DNA from: Phragmites australis
Taxonomy: Eukaryota; Streptophyta; Magnoliopsida; Poales; Poaceae
Reading direction: 5' to 3'
Assembly: GCF_958298935.1 (NCBI RefSeq)
Contig: NC_084940.1
Coordinates: 23,741,146 to 23,805,145, forward strand
Length of the DNA stretch: 64,000 nucleotides
Part shown: positions 9,913-21,644 of the stretch, piece after piece
Position numbering within the stretch: the first letter of the stretch is position 1
Layout: each line of letters starts with the position of its first letter
The notes under the pieces: model-generated
What the model was told of the DNA's origin: nothing
The model's input: the letters and a program-made list of their open reading frames with translations, nothing else
The model's database searches: none
Translations under genes and position numbers: made by a program

Positions 9913-10131
9913 TCTACATCATCACTTTCCATCGCCACTTTAAGATGATCACTGATACCTTGTTAATGTGGCACATGTTCGAATATACCATGTTAAGACT
10001 ATCGGTCACCTTAAAGACTATTTTTTTACTCATGCATTTTAAAATGTCTTAGATTAGCAACAAATTTTTAATTTTGTTACATAAAATACACAGTCAAATC
10101 ACATGAATGCAGGGGAGAACGAAGAAAACAT

Positions 10132-10374
10132 GTATTTCGGCACACGGTGTGCCGAATACAGTTGGTATTCGGCACACCGTGTAGCGAAATACGCTTTTTG
10201 TTGTATGCGGCACACGGTGTGCCGAATACAGGTCATTTTTGGCACACCATGTTCCGAAAATTCATTTTCGGCACACCGTACGTCGAATACATGTGCTAAA
10301 TTCGTAAATACGGAAAATAGTTGTCCATTTCAGCAAATACGGTCACGTATGTTGTACAAAATCATATTTTTGCC
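10132..10374 (-). repeat. MULE 3' terminal inverted repeat (~243 bp)
   Basis: This is the inverse of 5402-5642 and ends TTTTTGCC at 10374, next to TSD copy GAGCAAAAAC (10375-10384). Confidence 0.9.
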
Positions 10375-10807
10375 GAGCAAAAACACGCCAAAGTATTTAA
10401 CAGAAGGGTTGATTTTCAAAGAAAACTGAAGTTAAGTACACCGAATGATCCAGTGTTAAAGAGAGTGTGAACATCAGAGCATTTAACAGAACATTGGATT
10501 TTTCAGAGGAGATGAAGTTCAAGTAACGGATGATTCGATGTTGAGGAGTTCAACACATCGGACTAATTGCACAGAGAAGAAGTGACTCGGCTTGACGTAA
10601 AACAACACACCGAATAGTACGGTGATGGAAGTGAAGGATACAGACAATCTAGTGTTTAGAATGTATTTGAGTGGGGTTCGAACAGCTAGTTGCTAATGTT
10701 GTACTCATCAGATGATCCAGTGCTTGTACTACTGTTGTTACTGGATCATTCGATGTTTACAGTAAAGTTGAGCCGTTGGAGCAACGGCTAGTCCGCAGGG
10801 TTGTGGC

Positions 10808-10815
10808 TATAAATA
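10808..10815 (+). promoter_or_regulatory. TATA box of the Sirevirus-like solo LTR
   Basis: TATAAATA lies in the right part of the solo LTR, about 0.8 kb before its end, after the palindrome cluster. Corresponding AT-rich boxes lie in the related LTRs. Confidence 0.5.
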
Positions 10816-11605
10816 CCCCTCCACTCAGTCATTTGAAGCTGCTAGAGTCTAGAGAAGCTTATACACACTTAGAAAGATATCTAGGCCATCCAAAGTGCTT
10901 AAAGTGTTCATCCAAGACAATTAAGCACACCATTAGAGAGTGATTAGTGCTTCTAGGACTAGAGATAAGTGTTGCTAGGTGCTGCAACGTAGATAGTGGA
11001 TCAAGGAGTGATCTAACCGTGTACTGAGTAGTATGCCGACACATTGGAATCTTGGTGATTCGTCGGTAACTTACTGACCTTTCGATTTGGTGTGAAGCAG
11101 TGGCAAGAAGATTGTGCGGGGACGCGGATGTCCTTGTCATTGTGATTAAAGATTCGAGGTAAAGAAGATGTACAAGTGACCGGATGAGAGGTTAGTGGTG
11201 AGACCTAACCTTGGTGGCTTGGTGGTTCATCATGCTTGAGGTCTTGTCTTGGTGACTTGATAACTCAAGAGCTGTGATCGGAAGAGACTTGATGACTGGG
11301 ATCATATCTTTTGTGGAGCTCTAACGTGGACTAAGGGTGACTTATATGACACCAATACCACAGAATAAAATTCCCTTGTGTCGAGCTTGTCTCTCTACCT
11401 TATTTACATTTTCGCATTTACATACTTGAAATTTACCTTCCTAGAGTAGGTTGCAATCTTCTTGAGCGGTAGAGTAGATACACTAGATAAACATAGAGCA
11501 CATTCAGATAGAAATTGAGATATGTTTATTTGTGAAATTTTTAGAGCCATTAGTTTCTAAGTGTTCTAATTTACCCCTCCTGTTAAGAGGTTACCAATCC
11601 CTACA

Positions 11606-11677
11606 ACAGATCTAATGACTAATATCTGTCATGGTCGAAAGGTATCTAACATCTAACCTTACCATCTACTTGATATT
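11606..11677. other. target sequence between the solo LTR and the Sirevirus
   Basis: These 72 bp begin with the solo LTR's TSD copy ACAGA and end with ATATT, the TSD of the element at 11678. They belong to the older target that resumes at 21645. Confidence 0.6.
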
Positions 11678-13284
11678 TGAGAAACCAACTTGAAATATAA
11701 CTTGGTTTACTTGTGACGAGTGATTGACATTGTCATTTATTTGGTTTGATGATTTTCGGTTTTGCATGAGCTTTGATGTGATTTGAATTGATTTGAGATT
11801 TTATTTGAGCATATTGATTATGGATTAATTGGAATTGGAGTTAGAGATATGTGTTTGCTTGTCTCATGGTGTGCATGTGATGGATGCAACTTGGCGGCCG
11901 ACGGCGGGATGATCGGGGCCAAGCGGAGTGCTTGGTGCCAGATGATCAAGGAGGCCAGGAGGAGTCAAGGGTGATCCTAGTTGAACACATGGATGTCAAG
12001 CAAAGCATTTAAGGCGGATGGAGATGACGTGTTGACAAAGTCAAGCGAAGGGGATGCCAGTGCAAGTGACAAGACGGCCCGAGGGATCGGGAGCGACAGA
12101 GACTTGTCGGCGGTCAGGATCGCATGACGAAGTACACGCATCGACATCGAACCGCTTGCTTAAGGTGTAAGCATGGCGATGAGTCACGCTTTGAGAAGCA
12201 TGCAGACGGTTTCGCAGTTTGGCCTCAAAACCGTGGGAGGGATGGAGGAGTACGTGGCACTATCGCGAAGCTTGTATCAAGGCGAAGCTAAGTCGTGAAG
12301 GCACCGTGACCGTCCGATGAACGGAGAAGAAGATGGACCAAAATACCCTCGGTGGTAGGTAGGAGTGTACTACAAGAGAGGGGTATTTTGGGGAAAATCT
12401 AGGAAACTTAGGGGTCAAGTTTCCTAGGCCTATAAATAGAGGGGTAGGGCTATGGGAAAGTATGAACCAGCCACTTAAGCCCCCTTATACCACCCATTTG
12501 AAAGCCTTAGAGTTAGGATTTTAGAGGAGAGAATGATGAGTGCTTAGCCTATGTAATAGGTGAGAGTTTTGAGAGATAAATCTTTGTAATCTGTCTAAAA
12601 TAGGGCTGACCTCTTTGAGTAATGAAGTTTATATTTTTTTGCATATGCTTGAATTCCCCTCCTTCTAGTTTCCCTATATTGGTTCCCTAGCAAGTTTGCA
12701 AGTTTTTCGGTTTTGATTTTCGTTTTGGTTTTAGGCTGAAGTTTCAGCACCTTGTGAGGTCATTCTTCTTGTAGCTAGAGGCATAAAAACTCACATACGA
12801 GTGTATACTCATGGGTCTTGAGTACCCTTGCCTCTAGATCATCAACTTAGAGAGATTCTTTACCCAGTGATCTTTTCTTTGAGCTACAGTTTTTCACCTT
12901 TTTAGGGTTATTTTTCTTGATGCTAGTGGCTTAAACACTCACATACTCATGTATTTGAGCAGGTCTTGAGTCCCCTTGCTACTAGACTATCATTTTGAAG
13001 GATAACCTTGTCCGGTGTCCATCTTCTCTAGTTTCTTTGAAAGTTGCAAATTTTTTAGCACAAAGACACATGGAATGGTCTTGAATGGAACCTATGGTTC
13101 ATATTCCATCCGTAGAGTCATGTTGCCATGGAACTAGTCTTCTTGCTTTGTCTCTCTGATTCTTTTGCTTCCGCTTGAGCGTTTTGAGGTGCGTTGGGTA
13201 AAAATAGGAAAATACCATCTATTTCGAAAGAAATTTGTTGAGGCACCTATTCACCCTCCTCTAGCAGCCATTCTCGTTCCTACA
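11678..13284 (+). repeat. 5' LTR of the Sirevirus (1607 bp)
   Basis: It starts TGAGAAACC and ends CCTACA. TATAAATAGA at 12431 lies after 'gtttcctaggcc'. It pairs with 20062-21639. Confidence 0.9.
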
Positions 13285-13286
13285 AT

Positions 13287-13299
13287 TGGTATCAAAGCC
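13287..13299 (+). promoter_or_regulatory. primer-binding site
   Basis: TGGTATCAAAGCC lies two bases after the LTR. It matches the initiator-Met tRNA site TGGTATCAGAGCC with one change. Confidence 0.8.
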
Positions 13300-13347
13300 G
13301 GTTTGATCACTTGTTGACCTTAACCAGCTTTGTGATCCCTAGGCGAC

Positions 13348-15380
13348 ATGGAGAGAAGTGGGAAGATTCCCCTATTTGATGGCCGTGATTTTTCGTACTG
13401 GAAGGTGCGCATCGGGGCTTATCTTCTAAGACAAAGAAGTGCAATATGGGAAATAGTTGATTCCAACTATGAGATCCCTGCTGCTAGCACGACTCAGGTT
13501 CAAATCGAACAGTATGAGGCCAACAATAAGACCAGAAATATTTTGTTTACAAGCCTGAGTTGGAATGAGTTTGACAGGGTCTTTCATGAAGGCACTAATC
13601 AGATTAAGGACAGACGCCAAAGGACATCCAACCAAGAATACCAAATGTTTGTGCAAGGCCCCGGAGAGTCTTTGGATGCGATGTTTGCTCGCTTTGATAG
13701 GATTGTTAGCAATCTTTGATCAACTGGTGTTTTGCCCTATTCTAACCACGAGAGAGCGATCAAGCTTCTTTATGCTCTTGACCGTAGCATATGGGAAGTG
13801 AAGATCTTGAGCATTTGAGAGTCTTCAAGTTACGACACGTTGACTTGTGATGAGCTCTTCAGCAAGCTCAAGTCCACCGAGATAGCCAAGGCGGCTTGAA
13901 TCGGTCTCGGAAACCCCCTGTCTGAGAACATGGTGTTGGTTTCTGGATCTGGTGGTGGCAATCAATCTGCAGCTGGCTTTTCTTGTTCTAACACTTCATC
14001 AAGTGAATTTGCTTTGTCTTCCTTGGTTTCTATCACAGAGGAGCAGGTGGACGCACTGGATGATGGGGACCTTGTGCTGATTGTGAAGAAGTTCACCCAC
14101 TTCTACAACAACCGCTGAGACCAGAGGAGGGGTGGTTCTCGTGCCTACTTTGAGTGTGGTGACACTACCCACTTCAAGGCGGACTGCCCCAAGATCAAGA
14201 AGAGGGAGGATGGCGACCACGACTGCAACAAGGATAAGAAGAAGAACAAGACGCCCTTCTTCAAGAAGAATCACGACAAGATGGCCAAGAAGGCGGCCAA
14301 GGCGGCTTCTAGGGCATTCGTGGTGGCTCTCAGTGACATTGACATCTCTTCTAGCGAGGAAGAGAGCTCGGAGGAGGATGAACCGCAAGCAAAGAACAAG
14401 AAAAAGGCCAAGGACTACACCAGCCTTTGCTTCATGGTGGACGACCACACAATAGTGACCCCGAGCTAGATTCCTCTGAGGTATTGCCTTCCTACGACCA
14501 GCTTTCCATCCAAGTCTATACCTTGAATGATTCTCTCGTTAGCCAGGATAGGTTACTTAAGAAAGCTATGCGTGAGTTGAAAGATCTTAGGCCTAAGTAT
14601 AAGTCTATCTCTACTGAATTTGCATTCAGTGACCCCGAGCTGGATTCCTTTGAGGTATTGCCTTCCTACGACCAGCTTTCCATCCAAGTCGATACCTTGA
14701 ATGATTCTCTCGTTAGCTAGGATAGGTTACTTAAGAAAACTGTGCGTGGGTTGAAGGATCTTAGGCCTAAGTATAAGTCTATCTCTACTAAACTTGCATT
14801 GCTTAGGTCTAGGCCCGATGTTGAGGAGTGTGAGAGTTGCCTGATTATCATGGCTGAACTTGCCGAGCTTCATAATGTGCATGCTCAAGTCACCAGTCGG
14901 CTTGAGAGTGCCGAGAAGAAGCTCCTTAAGGAGGAGTCTAGGTCTACTCTCTTAGGTGCTTGTATAAATTTCCCTTTGCTTGCAAAGGATGTTGACCTGA
15001 AAGACAAGCACCTGAAGGAGCTAGAGTCTAGATTGGAGAGTGCTGGAAGTTCTAAGGATGTGCAGCAGAATTGTTCCACTTGCACCATCTTTCAAGACAA
15101 ACTCAGCTGGGTTAGAGGGCAAGTTCAAAAGCTTCTGACTGAGAATGAGTATCTCCTTCCTCTGGTGGAGAAGTGTTCAGAGGGCAAAGGGAAAATAAAT
15201 TTGATCTTGGCCAAGACCAAGATGTGTGCTGACAAGGCGGGTTTGGCTCTTGGGTTGGGTTTTGAGAGAATGGCTTACAATGGGGAGAGTAAGATTGTGT
15301 TCACCACACCTACTAACCTAGAAGCTGAGAAGTCCAAAATCAATGCCATACCACAACCCATCAAGAAACACATTCTTTAA
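13348..15380 (+). pseudogene. Sirevirus gag with coiled-coil extension
   Basis: ATG 13348 starts a copia Gag (IPLFDGRDFSYWKVRIGAYL, then SLSWNEFDRVF and PGESLDAMFARF). Stops at 13717, 13816 and 13897 and frame changes break it. The zinc knuckle reads YFECGDTTHFKADC (14146-14187): the first Cys of C-x2-C-x4-H-x4-C is Tyr. A lysine/acidic region follows, then a coiled coil rich in Leu/Lys/Glu (14480-15330). The coiled coil contains an in-frame 174 bp duplication, and the second copy has a TAG. A long coiled-coil Gag is typical of Sireviruses. Confidence 0.85.
14457..14804 (+). repeat. 174 bp in-frame tandem duplication in gag
   Basis: Unit 1 starts GACCCCGAGCTAGATTCC at 14457 and unit 2 starts GACCCCGAGCTGGATTCC at 14631. 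Each encodes 58 residues with LPSYDQLSIQV and LKDLRPKYKSIST. The copies differ at about a dozen positions. Confidence 0.9.
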
Positions 15381-15639
15381 CCCACAAAGAGGTGGTGCCC
15401 GGCGTGGATTTTACTATGACTCATATGGTTTTGGTCCACGTGTAAGAAGTTTTGAGTCCCAGCGCTTTGGCGGATCATGTTTTCCTCATCATGGTACTTT
15501 CCTCCAATGTGTTGGTGTTAAGTTACTTACTGTTTCTGCTTCAGGGCGAATGACCCAGTACTGGATTCCTAGGAGGTTTTTGACTAACCCTAGTACTGAG
15601 CCATCCACCTTCTATTCTTCTCATATGTAGGTGGCAGGC

Positions 15640-16500
15640 GAAGTCCTAGAGAACAAGTGGCTCATCGACTCCAGTTGTTCGCGCCACATGACCGGAGATT
15701 CATCATGGTTCTCCAGCCTCACCCCCGTGAAGCGACACGAGTACATCACATTCAGGGATGATCGGAAAGGAAGGGTGAAAGCCAACGGTATGATAAGGGT
15801 GAATTAGAGTTTCACTCTCAAAGATGTGGCTTTGGTGGAGCATCTGGGATACAATCTTCTCTCTGTATCTCAGTTGCTAGATGATGACTTAGAAGTGCGT
15901 TTCAAATGCAATACTTCTCGAGTTCTTGATTCTTCTGGTGCCTTGATTTGCAAGATTTCTCGAGTTGGGAGAGTTTTTAGAGCTGATTTTTCTGAGTCTT
16001 CTCGGTGTTTACTTGCTCAACCTTCTTCTGAGCTTTGGATGTGGCATAAGAGACTAGGGCATATGAGCTTTGATTTGCTTACTCGTTTGAGTGCCATACG
16101 CTTGATCCGAGGACTGCCCAAGCTCAACTTTGAGAAGAACCTTGTGTGTGCTCCTTGTCGGCATGGCACGATGGTTGCCGCTCCTCACCCACCAGTCAAT
16201 CTGGTGATGACTGAATGATCGGGAGAACTTCTCTATATGGACACTGTTGGTCCTTCTCGGGTTCGTTCGGCGGGTGGGAAGTGGTATGTTTTTGTCATTG
16301 TTGATGATTTCTCTCGCTACTCTTGGGTCTTATTTCTTATGAGCATGGATGAAGTGCTTTCACACTTTCGGAGCTTAACTTTGAGATTGTTCACAGAATT
16401 CCCTAGTGCATTGAAAGCAATTCGCAGTGATAATGGCACCAAGTTCAAGAACTATCTCTTTGATGCTTTCTGCCTTGAACATGTCATTGAACATGACTTT
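15640..16500 (+). pseudogene. Sirevirus pol: protease, GAG-pre-integrase and integrase core (N-terminal)
   Basis: The protease motif reads WLIDSSCSRHMTGD. Asp is at 15667-15669, but the D-S/T-G glycine is Ser. GAG-pre-integrase follows (WHKRLGHMSFDLL, then a C-x2-C near 16150). The integrase core has LLYMDTVGPS (first Asp 16240-16242) and AIRSDNGTKF (second Asp 16429-16431). A stop at 15805 and another at 16216-16218 interrupt the frame. At about 16500 the frame changes and the segment with the third catalytic residue, Glu, is missing. Confidence 0.85.
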
Positions 16501-17065
16501 GGTGGAGATGGCTAGGACGATGCTCGATGAGCATAGGACTCCTAGGAAGTTTTGGGCTGAGGCCATTAGCACAGCGTGCTACATCTCTAATCGGATTTTC
16601 TTGCGCTTGATCTTGAATTTGACTTCTTATGAGTTGCGCTTTGGGAGGAAGCCGAAGGTTTCACGTTTGAGAGTTTTCGTTTGTTGTTGCTTCATCCTAA
16701 AGCGTGGCAATCTTGACAAGTTCAAGTCATGTTCTTCCGATGGTATTTTCTTGAGGTATTCTTTTCATGGTCATTCTTACAAAGTTTATAGTCTTGACAC
16801 TAACACCATCATGGAATCCTGTGATGTGACTTTTGATGAATCAATCCCCTGTGCTAGTTTTGCCTTTGAGTATGCAGGTGATCAGGAGATGAGAGAGTTC
16901 ATCTTTGTAGATGATGATCTTCCAGCTTTCGGTGATGACGAGGATGATCCACTACTTCCCTCGACCACACCTGCTCCAGAGCTGGCTCCTGCTTCTTCTA
17001 CTCCAGCAGAGGGTCCTGCAGCCTCTACTTCCGCTTCGGCTGCTCTCGAGCTTGCACCCGCATAG
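16501..17065 (+). pseudogene. Sirevirus pol: integrase C-terminal region
   Basis: The frame resumes with TLVEMARTMLDEHRTPRKFW, which normally lies about 15 residues after the catalytic Glu of the 'QQNGVVERKN' block. LRFGRKPKVSRLRVFVC and a Ser/Ala/Pro-rich linker follow, ending at 17063-17065. The missing block plus the frame change indicate a short deletion near 16500. Confidence 0.8.
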
Positions 17066-17131
17066 GTTGAGGGGGAGTTCACCTCTAGGCGTGAGACCCC
17101 TCAACACATTCAGCGGTGACACCCTCCACAC

Positions 17132-18756
17132 ATGATGATTGGAGATCTTGAGGATATGGTAACGAGGTCCAAGTTTGCTTTTGATGCTCATTTTACTGAT
17201 TTTGCATTTGTTGCTTCTTCTGAGCCCCATGATGTTGGACACGCTTTATCTGATTCGAGTTGGGTCAATGCCATGCATGAAGAGCTTGAAAACTTTGAAA
17301 GAAATCAAGTTTGGGTCCTTTTAGAGCCACCCCCTAATGTCCACACCATAGGCATCAAATGGGTTTTTAAAAATAAACAGGGGGAGGGTGGGTCAGTAGT
17401 GAGAAACAAGGCTAGACTAGTGGCTCATGGTTTCACTCAGGTAGAGGGGATAGACTTTGGAGAAACCTTTGCACCAGTAGCTAGACTATAAGCCATTAGG
17501 ATCCTTCTTGGATTTGCGGCATTCCAAGGTTTTAAGTTGTATCAAATGGATGTCAAGAGTGCTTTCCTAAATGGTTTCATAGAGGAAGAGGTCTATGTAA
17601 AGCAAACCCCAGTTTTGAGCACCTCAAATACCCACATAGAGTATACAAGCTTCAGCAAGCTTTGTATGGGCTTAAGCAGGTACCTAGGGCTTGGTATGAT
17701 AGACTTAGGTCTTTCTTGCTAGGGCATGGGTATGTGATGGGGTCAACTGATAACACTTTGTTCACTCTTAGGCATGTCAATGATTTCTTACTTGTTCAGA
17801 TTTACCTGGATGATATCATTTTTGTTGGCTCTTCTCATGCACTCGTGGCCAAGTTTGCAGAAACTATGAGCAGGGAATTCAAAATGTCAATGATGGGTGA
17901 GCTCAATTTCTTCTTTGGGTTGCAAATCAAGCAATGCAAGAAAGGTACATTCGTCCACCAGATGAAGTACACCAAGGATTTACTGAAGAAGTTCAACATG
18001 AGCGATGCAAAGCCATTGGCGTCACCGATAGCTACCTCGATCGTGCTTGATCCGGATGAAGATGGAGAGTAGGTGGACCAGCGGGTGTACAGGAGCATGA
18101 TTGACGCCCTTTTGTACCTGACAGTGACAAGATCTGACATCCACTTTGCTGTCTGCTTGTGTGCTAGCTTCCAGGCTTCACAGAGGACGTCTCACCACCA
18201 AGCGGTGAAGTGCATTCTGAGGTATCTCAAGCACACTCTCGAGTTTGGGATTTGGTTTTCTGCTTCCTCTTCGCTTTCTCTTCGTGGTTTTTTGGATGCG
18301 GATTTTGCTGGCTGTAGAATTGATACGAAGAGTGCCTCTGGCACTTGTCATTTCTTGGGTACTTCTCTTGTGTGTTGGTCTTCTCGCAAGCAGTCTAGCG
18401 TTGCACAATCTACTGCTGAAGCTAAATATGTAGCTGCTGCTAGCTGTTGCTCATAGATTTTGTGGATGATTACTACCTTGAGGGATTTTGGGTTAGATTT
18501 CAGGAGTGTGCCACTTTTGTGTGACAACACCAATGCTATAAGCTTAGCCAATAACCCAGTTCAACACTCCAGAACCAAACACATAGATGTGAGATTCCAC
18601 TTCTTGAGAGACCATAATGAGAAGGGAGACATTGAGTTGAGCTACATAGATACCCAACACCAGCTAGCCGATATATTTACCAAGCCTCTAGATGCAACAA
18701 GGTTTGCCTTTCTGAGGAGAGAGCTTGTTGTGTGCCATCCCTACGATATTGTGTGA
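17132..18756 (+). pseudogene. Sirevirus pol: reverse transcriptase and RNase H
   Basis: Recognisable blocks in order are [79 protein letters not shown] (catalytic box 17803-17814; Leu where copia usually has Val) and LNFFFGLQI. RNase H follows (CWSSRKQSSVAQSTAEAKY) and the terminal HIDVRFHFLRDH and ADIFTKPL. Stops at 17489, 18070 and 18454, and a frameshift near 17600-17660, break it. The terminal stop is at 18754-18756. Confidence 0.88.
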
Positions 18757-20050
18757 GGGGGAGTTGTCTTTGTACATACTCTATCTTACTTTTATTGCAT
18801 TTGCGTTGCATAGAATTTTGTAATATACTCATGTTAGCAAGCTTCACTTATATGTTCTTTGCACTTTCTTGTACTAGTTGTGAATTTGTGCTAAGTGTAG
18901 TGGATGTATAACAATTTGTGCAAGCTTAGGTTCTTATTGAAACATGGCGTAAAATCTGTTGAGCAAGCTTGTCTTTTCTAAAGAATGAACTTGAAAGGTG
19001 AACATAATCTCTTGTCACCCTTGAGTATTTGCTTTAGCTTGATCAATGCTTAAATTAGGGCTAGTTCTGTGAAAAGCTTGTGCTAGACCGCTTTGTTCAA
19101 TTCAGCGGATTGGAGGCCTTTGACTTTTGTTTATGTAAATGTTTAGCCCATGATTAACCCTTGGGAGAGCATATGCTCTTTTGTGTCGCAAAGGCACAAC
19201 TTGTTTTGGCTTTGTGAAAAATTGCATATCTTGAATTCTATGTTGAGTTAATAAGATGAATGATTAAGTTTTGAGCTAAAATTGAATCCAATACGGTGGC
19301 TTAAGGCTTCATGTGGTTTGCAAAAGAAGTGAACCCATGGTTGCTTAAAACTCACTTGAGGATAGTTAAATGATCAAATGAGAAAGTTAACTTGTGCTTT
19401 TTAATGTGCTAAGAATGTTCCTTTTCAAGTTATCAAACTAAGGCTTGGATTGATATGTGGGTGTTTGCATAGCCCGTCTGGTTGAACTTGATTGCCTAGT
19501 TTGAACTTGATATAACACTAGTTTCTCTAATCTTTGCACTGATCATGAAACTGCGGATGCTTTTATGGTGACATCTTTTGGATAATTGAACAACATGATC
19601 AAAACTTGCTTCACTCCCGGTGCTTGTGACATGAACTCACTTCGAGACCTTGTGCGCCTTTGAGTTATATTGTTTACTTCTCATAGTGCTTTGACATCTC
19701 TAGTTCTTGCAAGTGCTTTGTGATCTATATGTGAAGCTTTGTAGTGTTGCACATCTTTTGCATAGTCTGTTATCCTTGTTTTTTGCATTGCCAAAGAGGG
19801 AGAAAATATGCTCTAAAATATTATGCACAAATATTCAACAAAGGGATGTGTTTTTGGGTTTTTGGGTTTTCTTGCTCTTTTGAGGTTTTTGGCTCGTCTT
19901 TACCTCTCTTAGGGCTTTTGCAATCTTTTTTTTATGCCAAGTGACATATTTTGCTCTTTCTCGAGTTTTTGGTCACTTGGATGAGTTTATCTTGTTTTAA
20001 TTTCTTCAAACCAAAATCTTTGTGCTTTGCGGGTTGTCAATGCACTCATC
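18757..20050 (+). other. Sirevirus 3' noncoding region
   Basis: About 1.3 kb lies between the pol stop and the polypurine tract with no coding frame recognised. GAGGGGGAGTTGTC at 18757-18770 repeats the polypurine motif just after the stop. Multiple such tracts are described for Sireviruses. Confidence 0.6.
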
Positions 20051-20061
20051 AAGGGGGAGAT
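20051..20061 (+). promoter_or_regulatory. polypurine tract
   Basis: AAGGGGGAGAT abuts the 3' LTR start TGAAAAACC. Confidence 0.85.
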
Positions 20062-21639
20062 TGAAAAACCAAGTTGAAATGTACCTTAGTTTACTTGTGA
20101 TGAGTGATTGACACTGTCATTTATTTGGTTTGATGATCTTTCGTTTTGCGTGAGCTTTGATGTGATTTGGGATTTCATTTGAGAATATTGATTATGGACT
20201 AATTGGAATTGGAGTTGTAGATATGTGTTTGCTTGTCTCATGTTGTGCAGGTGATGGATGCAACTTGGCGGTCGATGTAGGGATGATTGGGGCTAAGCGG
20301 AGTGCTTGGTGCCAAACGATCAAGGAGGCCGGACGGAGTCAAGGGTGATCCTAGCTGAACACGTGGAGGTCAAGCAAAGCATTGATGGCGGATGGAGATG
20401 GCGTGTTGACAAAGTCAAGCGAAGGGGATGCCGGTGCAAGTGACAAGGCGGTCCGAGGGATTGGGAGCGGGAGAGACTTGCCAACAGTCAGGATAGCATG
20501 ATAGAGTACACACGTTGACATCGAAGCGCTTGCTTAAGGTGTAAGCAAGGCGATGAGTCATGTTTTGAGAAGCGTGCAGGTGGTTTCGCGGTTTGGCCTC
20601 AAACCGTGGGAGAACTGGAGGAGTACGTGGCACCATCGTGAAGCTTGCATTGAGGCGAAGCTAAGTCATGAAGGCGCCGTAATCGTCCGATGAACGGATA
20701 AGAAAATAGACCAAAATGCCCTCAGTGGTAGGTAGAATTGTACTACAAGAGAGGGGTATTTTGGGGAAAAGCTAGGAAACTTAGGGGTCAAGTTTCCTAG
20801 GCCTATAAATAGATGGGTAGGGCTATGAGATAGTATGAACCAGCCACTTGAGCCCCCTTGTGCCACCCATTTGAGGAGAGAAGGATACATGCTTAGCCTA
20901 TGTAATAGGTGAGAGTTTTGAGAGATAAATCTTTGTAATACGCCTAAAATAGGGCCGACCTCTTTGAGTAATGAAGTTTATATTGTTTGCTTATGCTTGA
21001 ATTCCCCTCCTTCTAGTTTTCCTCTATTGGTTCCCTTGCAAGTTTGCAAGTTTTTCTGTTTTCGGTTTTGATTTTCATTTTGGTTTTAGGCCTGAAATTT
21101 CAGCACCTTGTGAGGTCATTATTTTTGTTACTAGAGGCATAAAAACTCACATACGAGTGTATGCTCATGGGTCTTGAGTACCCTTGCCTCTAGATTATCA
21201 ACTTGGAGAGATTTTTTACGTTGATCTTTTCTTTGAGCTGCAGTTTTTTTACCTTTTTAGGGTTATTTTTCATGATGCTAGTGGCTTAAACACTCACATA
21301 CTCATGTATTTGAGTGGGTCTTGAGTCCCCTTGCCACTAGACTCTCATTTTGGAGGATAACCTTGTCCGGTGTCCATCTTCTCTAGTTTCTTTGAAAATT
21401 GCAAGTTTTTGAGTACAAAGACACATGGAATGGTCTTGAATGGAACCTATGGTTCATATTCCATCGGTTGAGTCATGTTGCTATGGAACTAGTCTTCTTG
21501 CTTTGTCTCTCTGATTCTTTTGCTTGCACTTGAGCGTTTTGAGGTACGTTGGGTGAGAAATAGGAAAAGGCCATCTATTTTGAAAGAAATTTGTTGATGC
21601 GCCTATTCACCCACTCTAGTCGCCATTCTCGTTCCTACA
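20062..21639 (+). repeat. 3' LTR of the Sirevirus (1578 bp)
   Basis: It is homologous to 11678-13284 along its full length, with small deletions. TATAAATA is at 20814. It ends GTTCCTACA next to TSD ATATT. Confidence 0.9.
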
Positions 21640-21644
21640 ATATT

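Larger units (their letters stand above)
5402..10374 (+). mobile_element. Mutator-like element (MULE) with 10 bp TSD GAGCAAAAAC
   Basis: The element starts GGCAAAAATACGATTTTG and ends with the inverse, CAAAATCATATTTTTGCC. The 10 bp GAGCAAAAAC stands on both sides (5392-5401 and 10375-10384). Long terminal inverted repeats of about 240 bp, a TATA box, an intron and a MuDR-type transposase N-terminal region complete it. The total is 4973 bp, including a 1457 bp solo LTR plus its 5 bp TSD. The catalytic domain is missing, so it could move only with help from elsewhere. Confidence 0.9.
5110..11605 (+). mobile_element. Sirevirus-like solo LTR, split by a MULE
   Basis: The left part (5110-5401) and right part (10385-11605) make one LTR of about 1.5 kb. 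It starts TACAGTGAAAATGATCC, which aligns base for base with the LTR start TGTAGCGAACATAGCCC read from 43120 on the minus strand. It ends CCAATCCCTACA at 11605. Flanks are GCAGA (5105-5109) and ACAGA (11606-11610), a 4/5 TSD. No primer-binding site follows 11605, so this is a solo LTR. It contains repeated CACCGGAT..ATCCGGTG-type palindromes and a TATAAATA at 10808. The MULE at 5402-10374 interrupts it. Confidence 0.75.
11678..21639 (+). mobile_element. full-length, inactive Sirevirus-type Ty1/copia element (TSD ATATT)
   Basis: LTRs at 11678-13284 and 20062-21639 start TGA(G/A)AAACCAA and end GTTCCTACA. ATATT flanks the element at 11673-11677 and 21640-21644. A primer-binding site, a long Gag with a coiled coil, the copia order protease-integrase-RT-RNase H and a G-rich polypurine tract are all present. 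Many stops and frameshifts break the coding region. By eye the LTRs differ at roughly one base in ten in the first 240 bp, so the insertion is old. Sirevirus assignment rests on the long Gag, the extended 3' noncoding region and the AGGGGGAGAT tract. Confidence 0.9.

Noticed and set aside
13999..14448. 149-codon minus-strand ORF opposite Sirevirus gag
   Set aside because: Shadow of the Lys/Asp-rich Gag segment on the plus strand.
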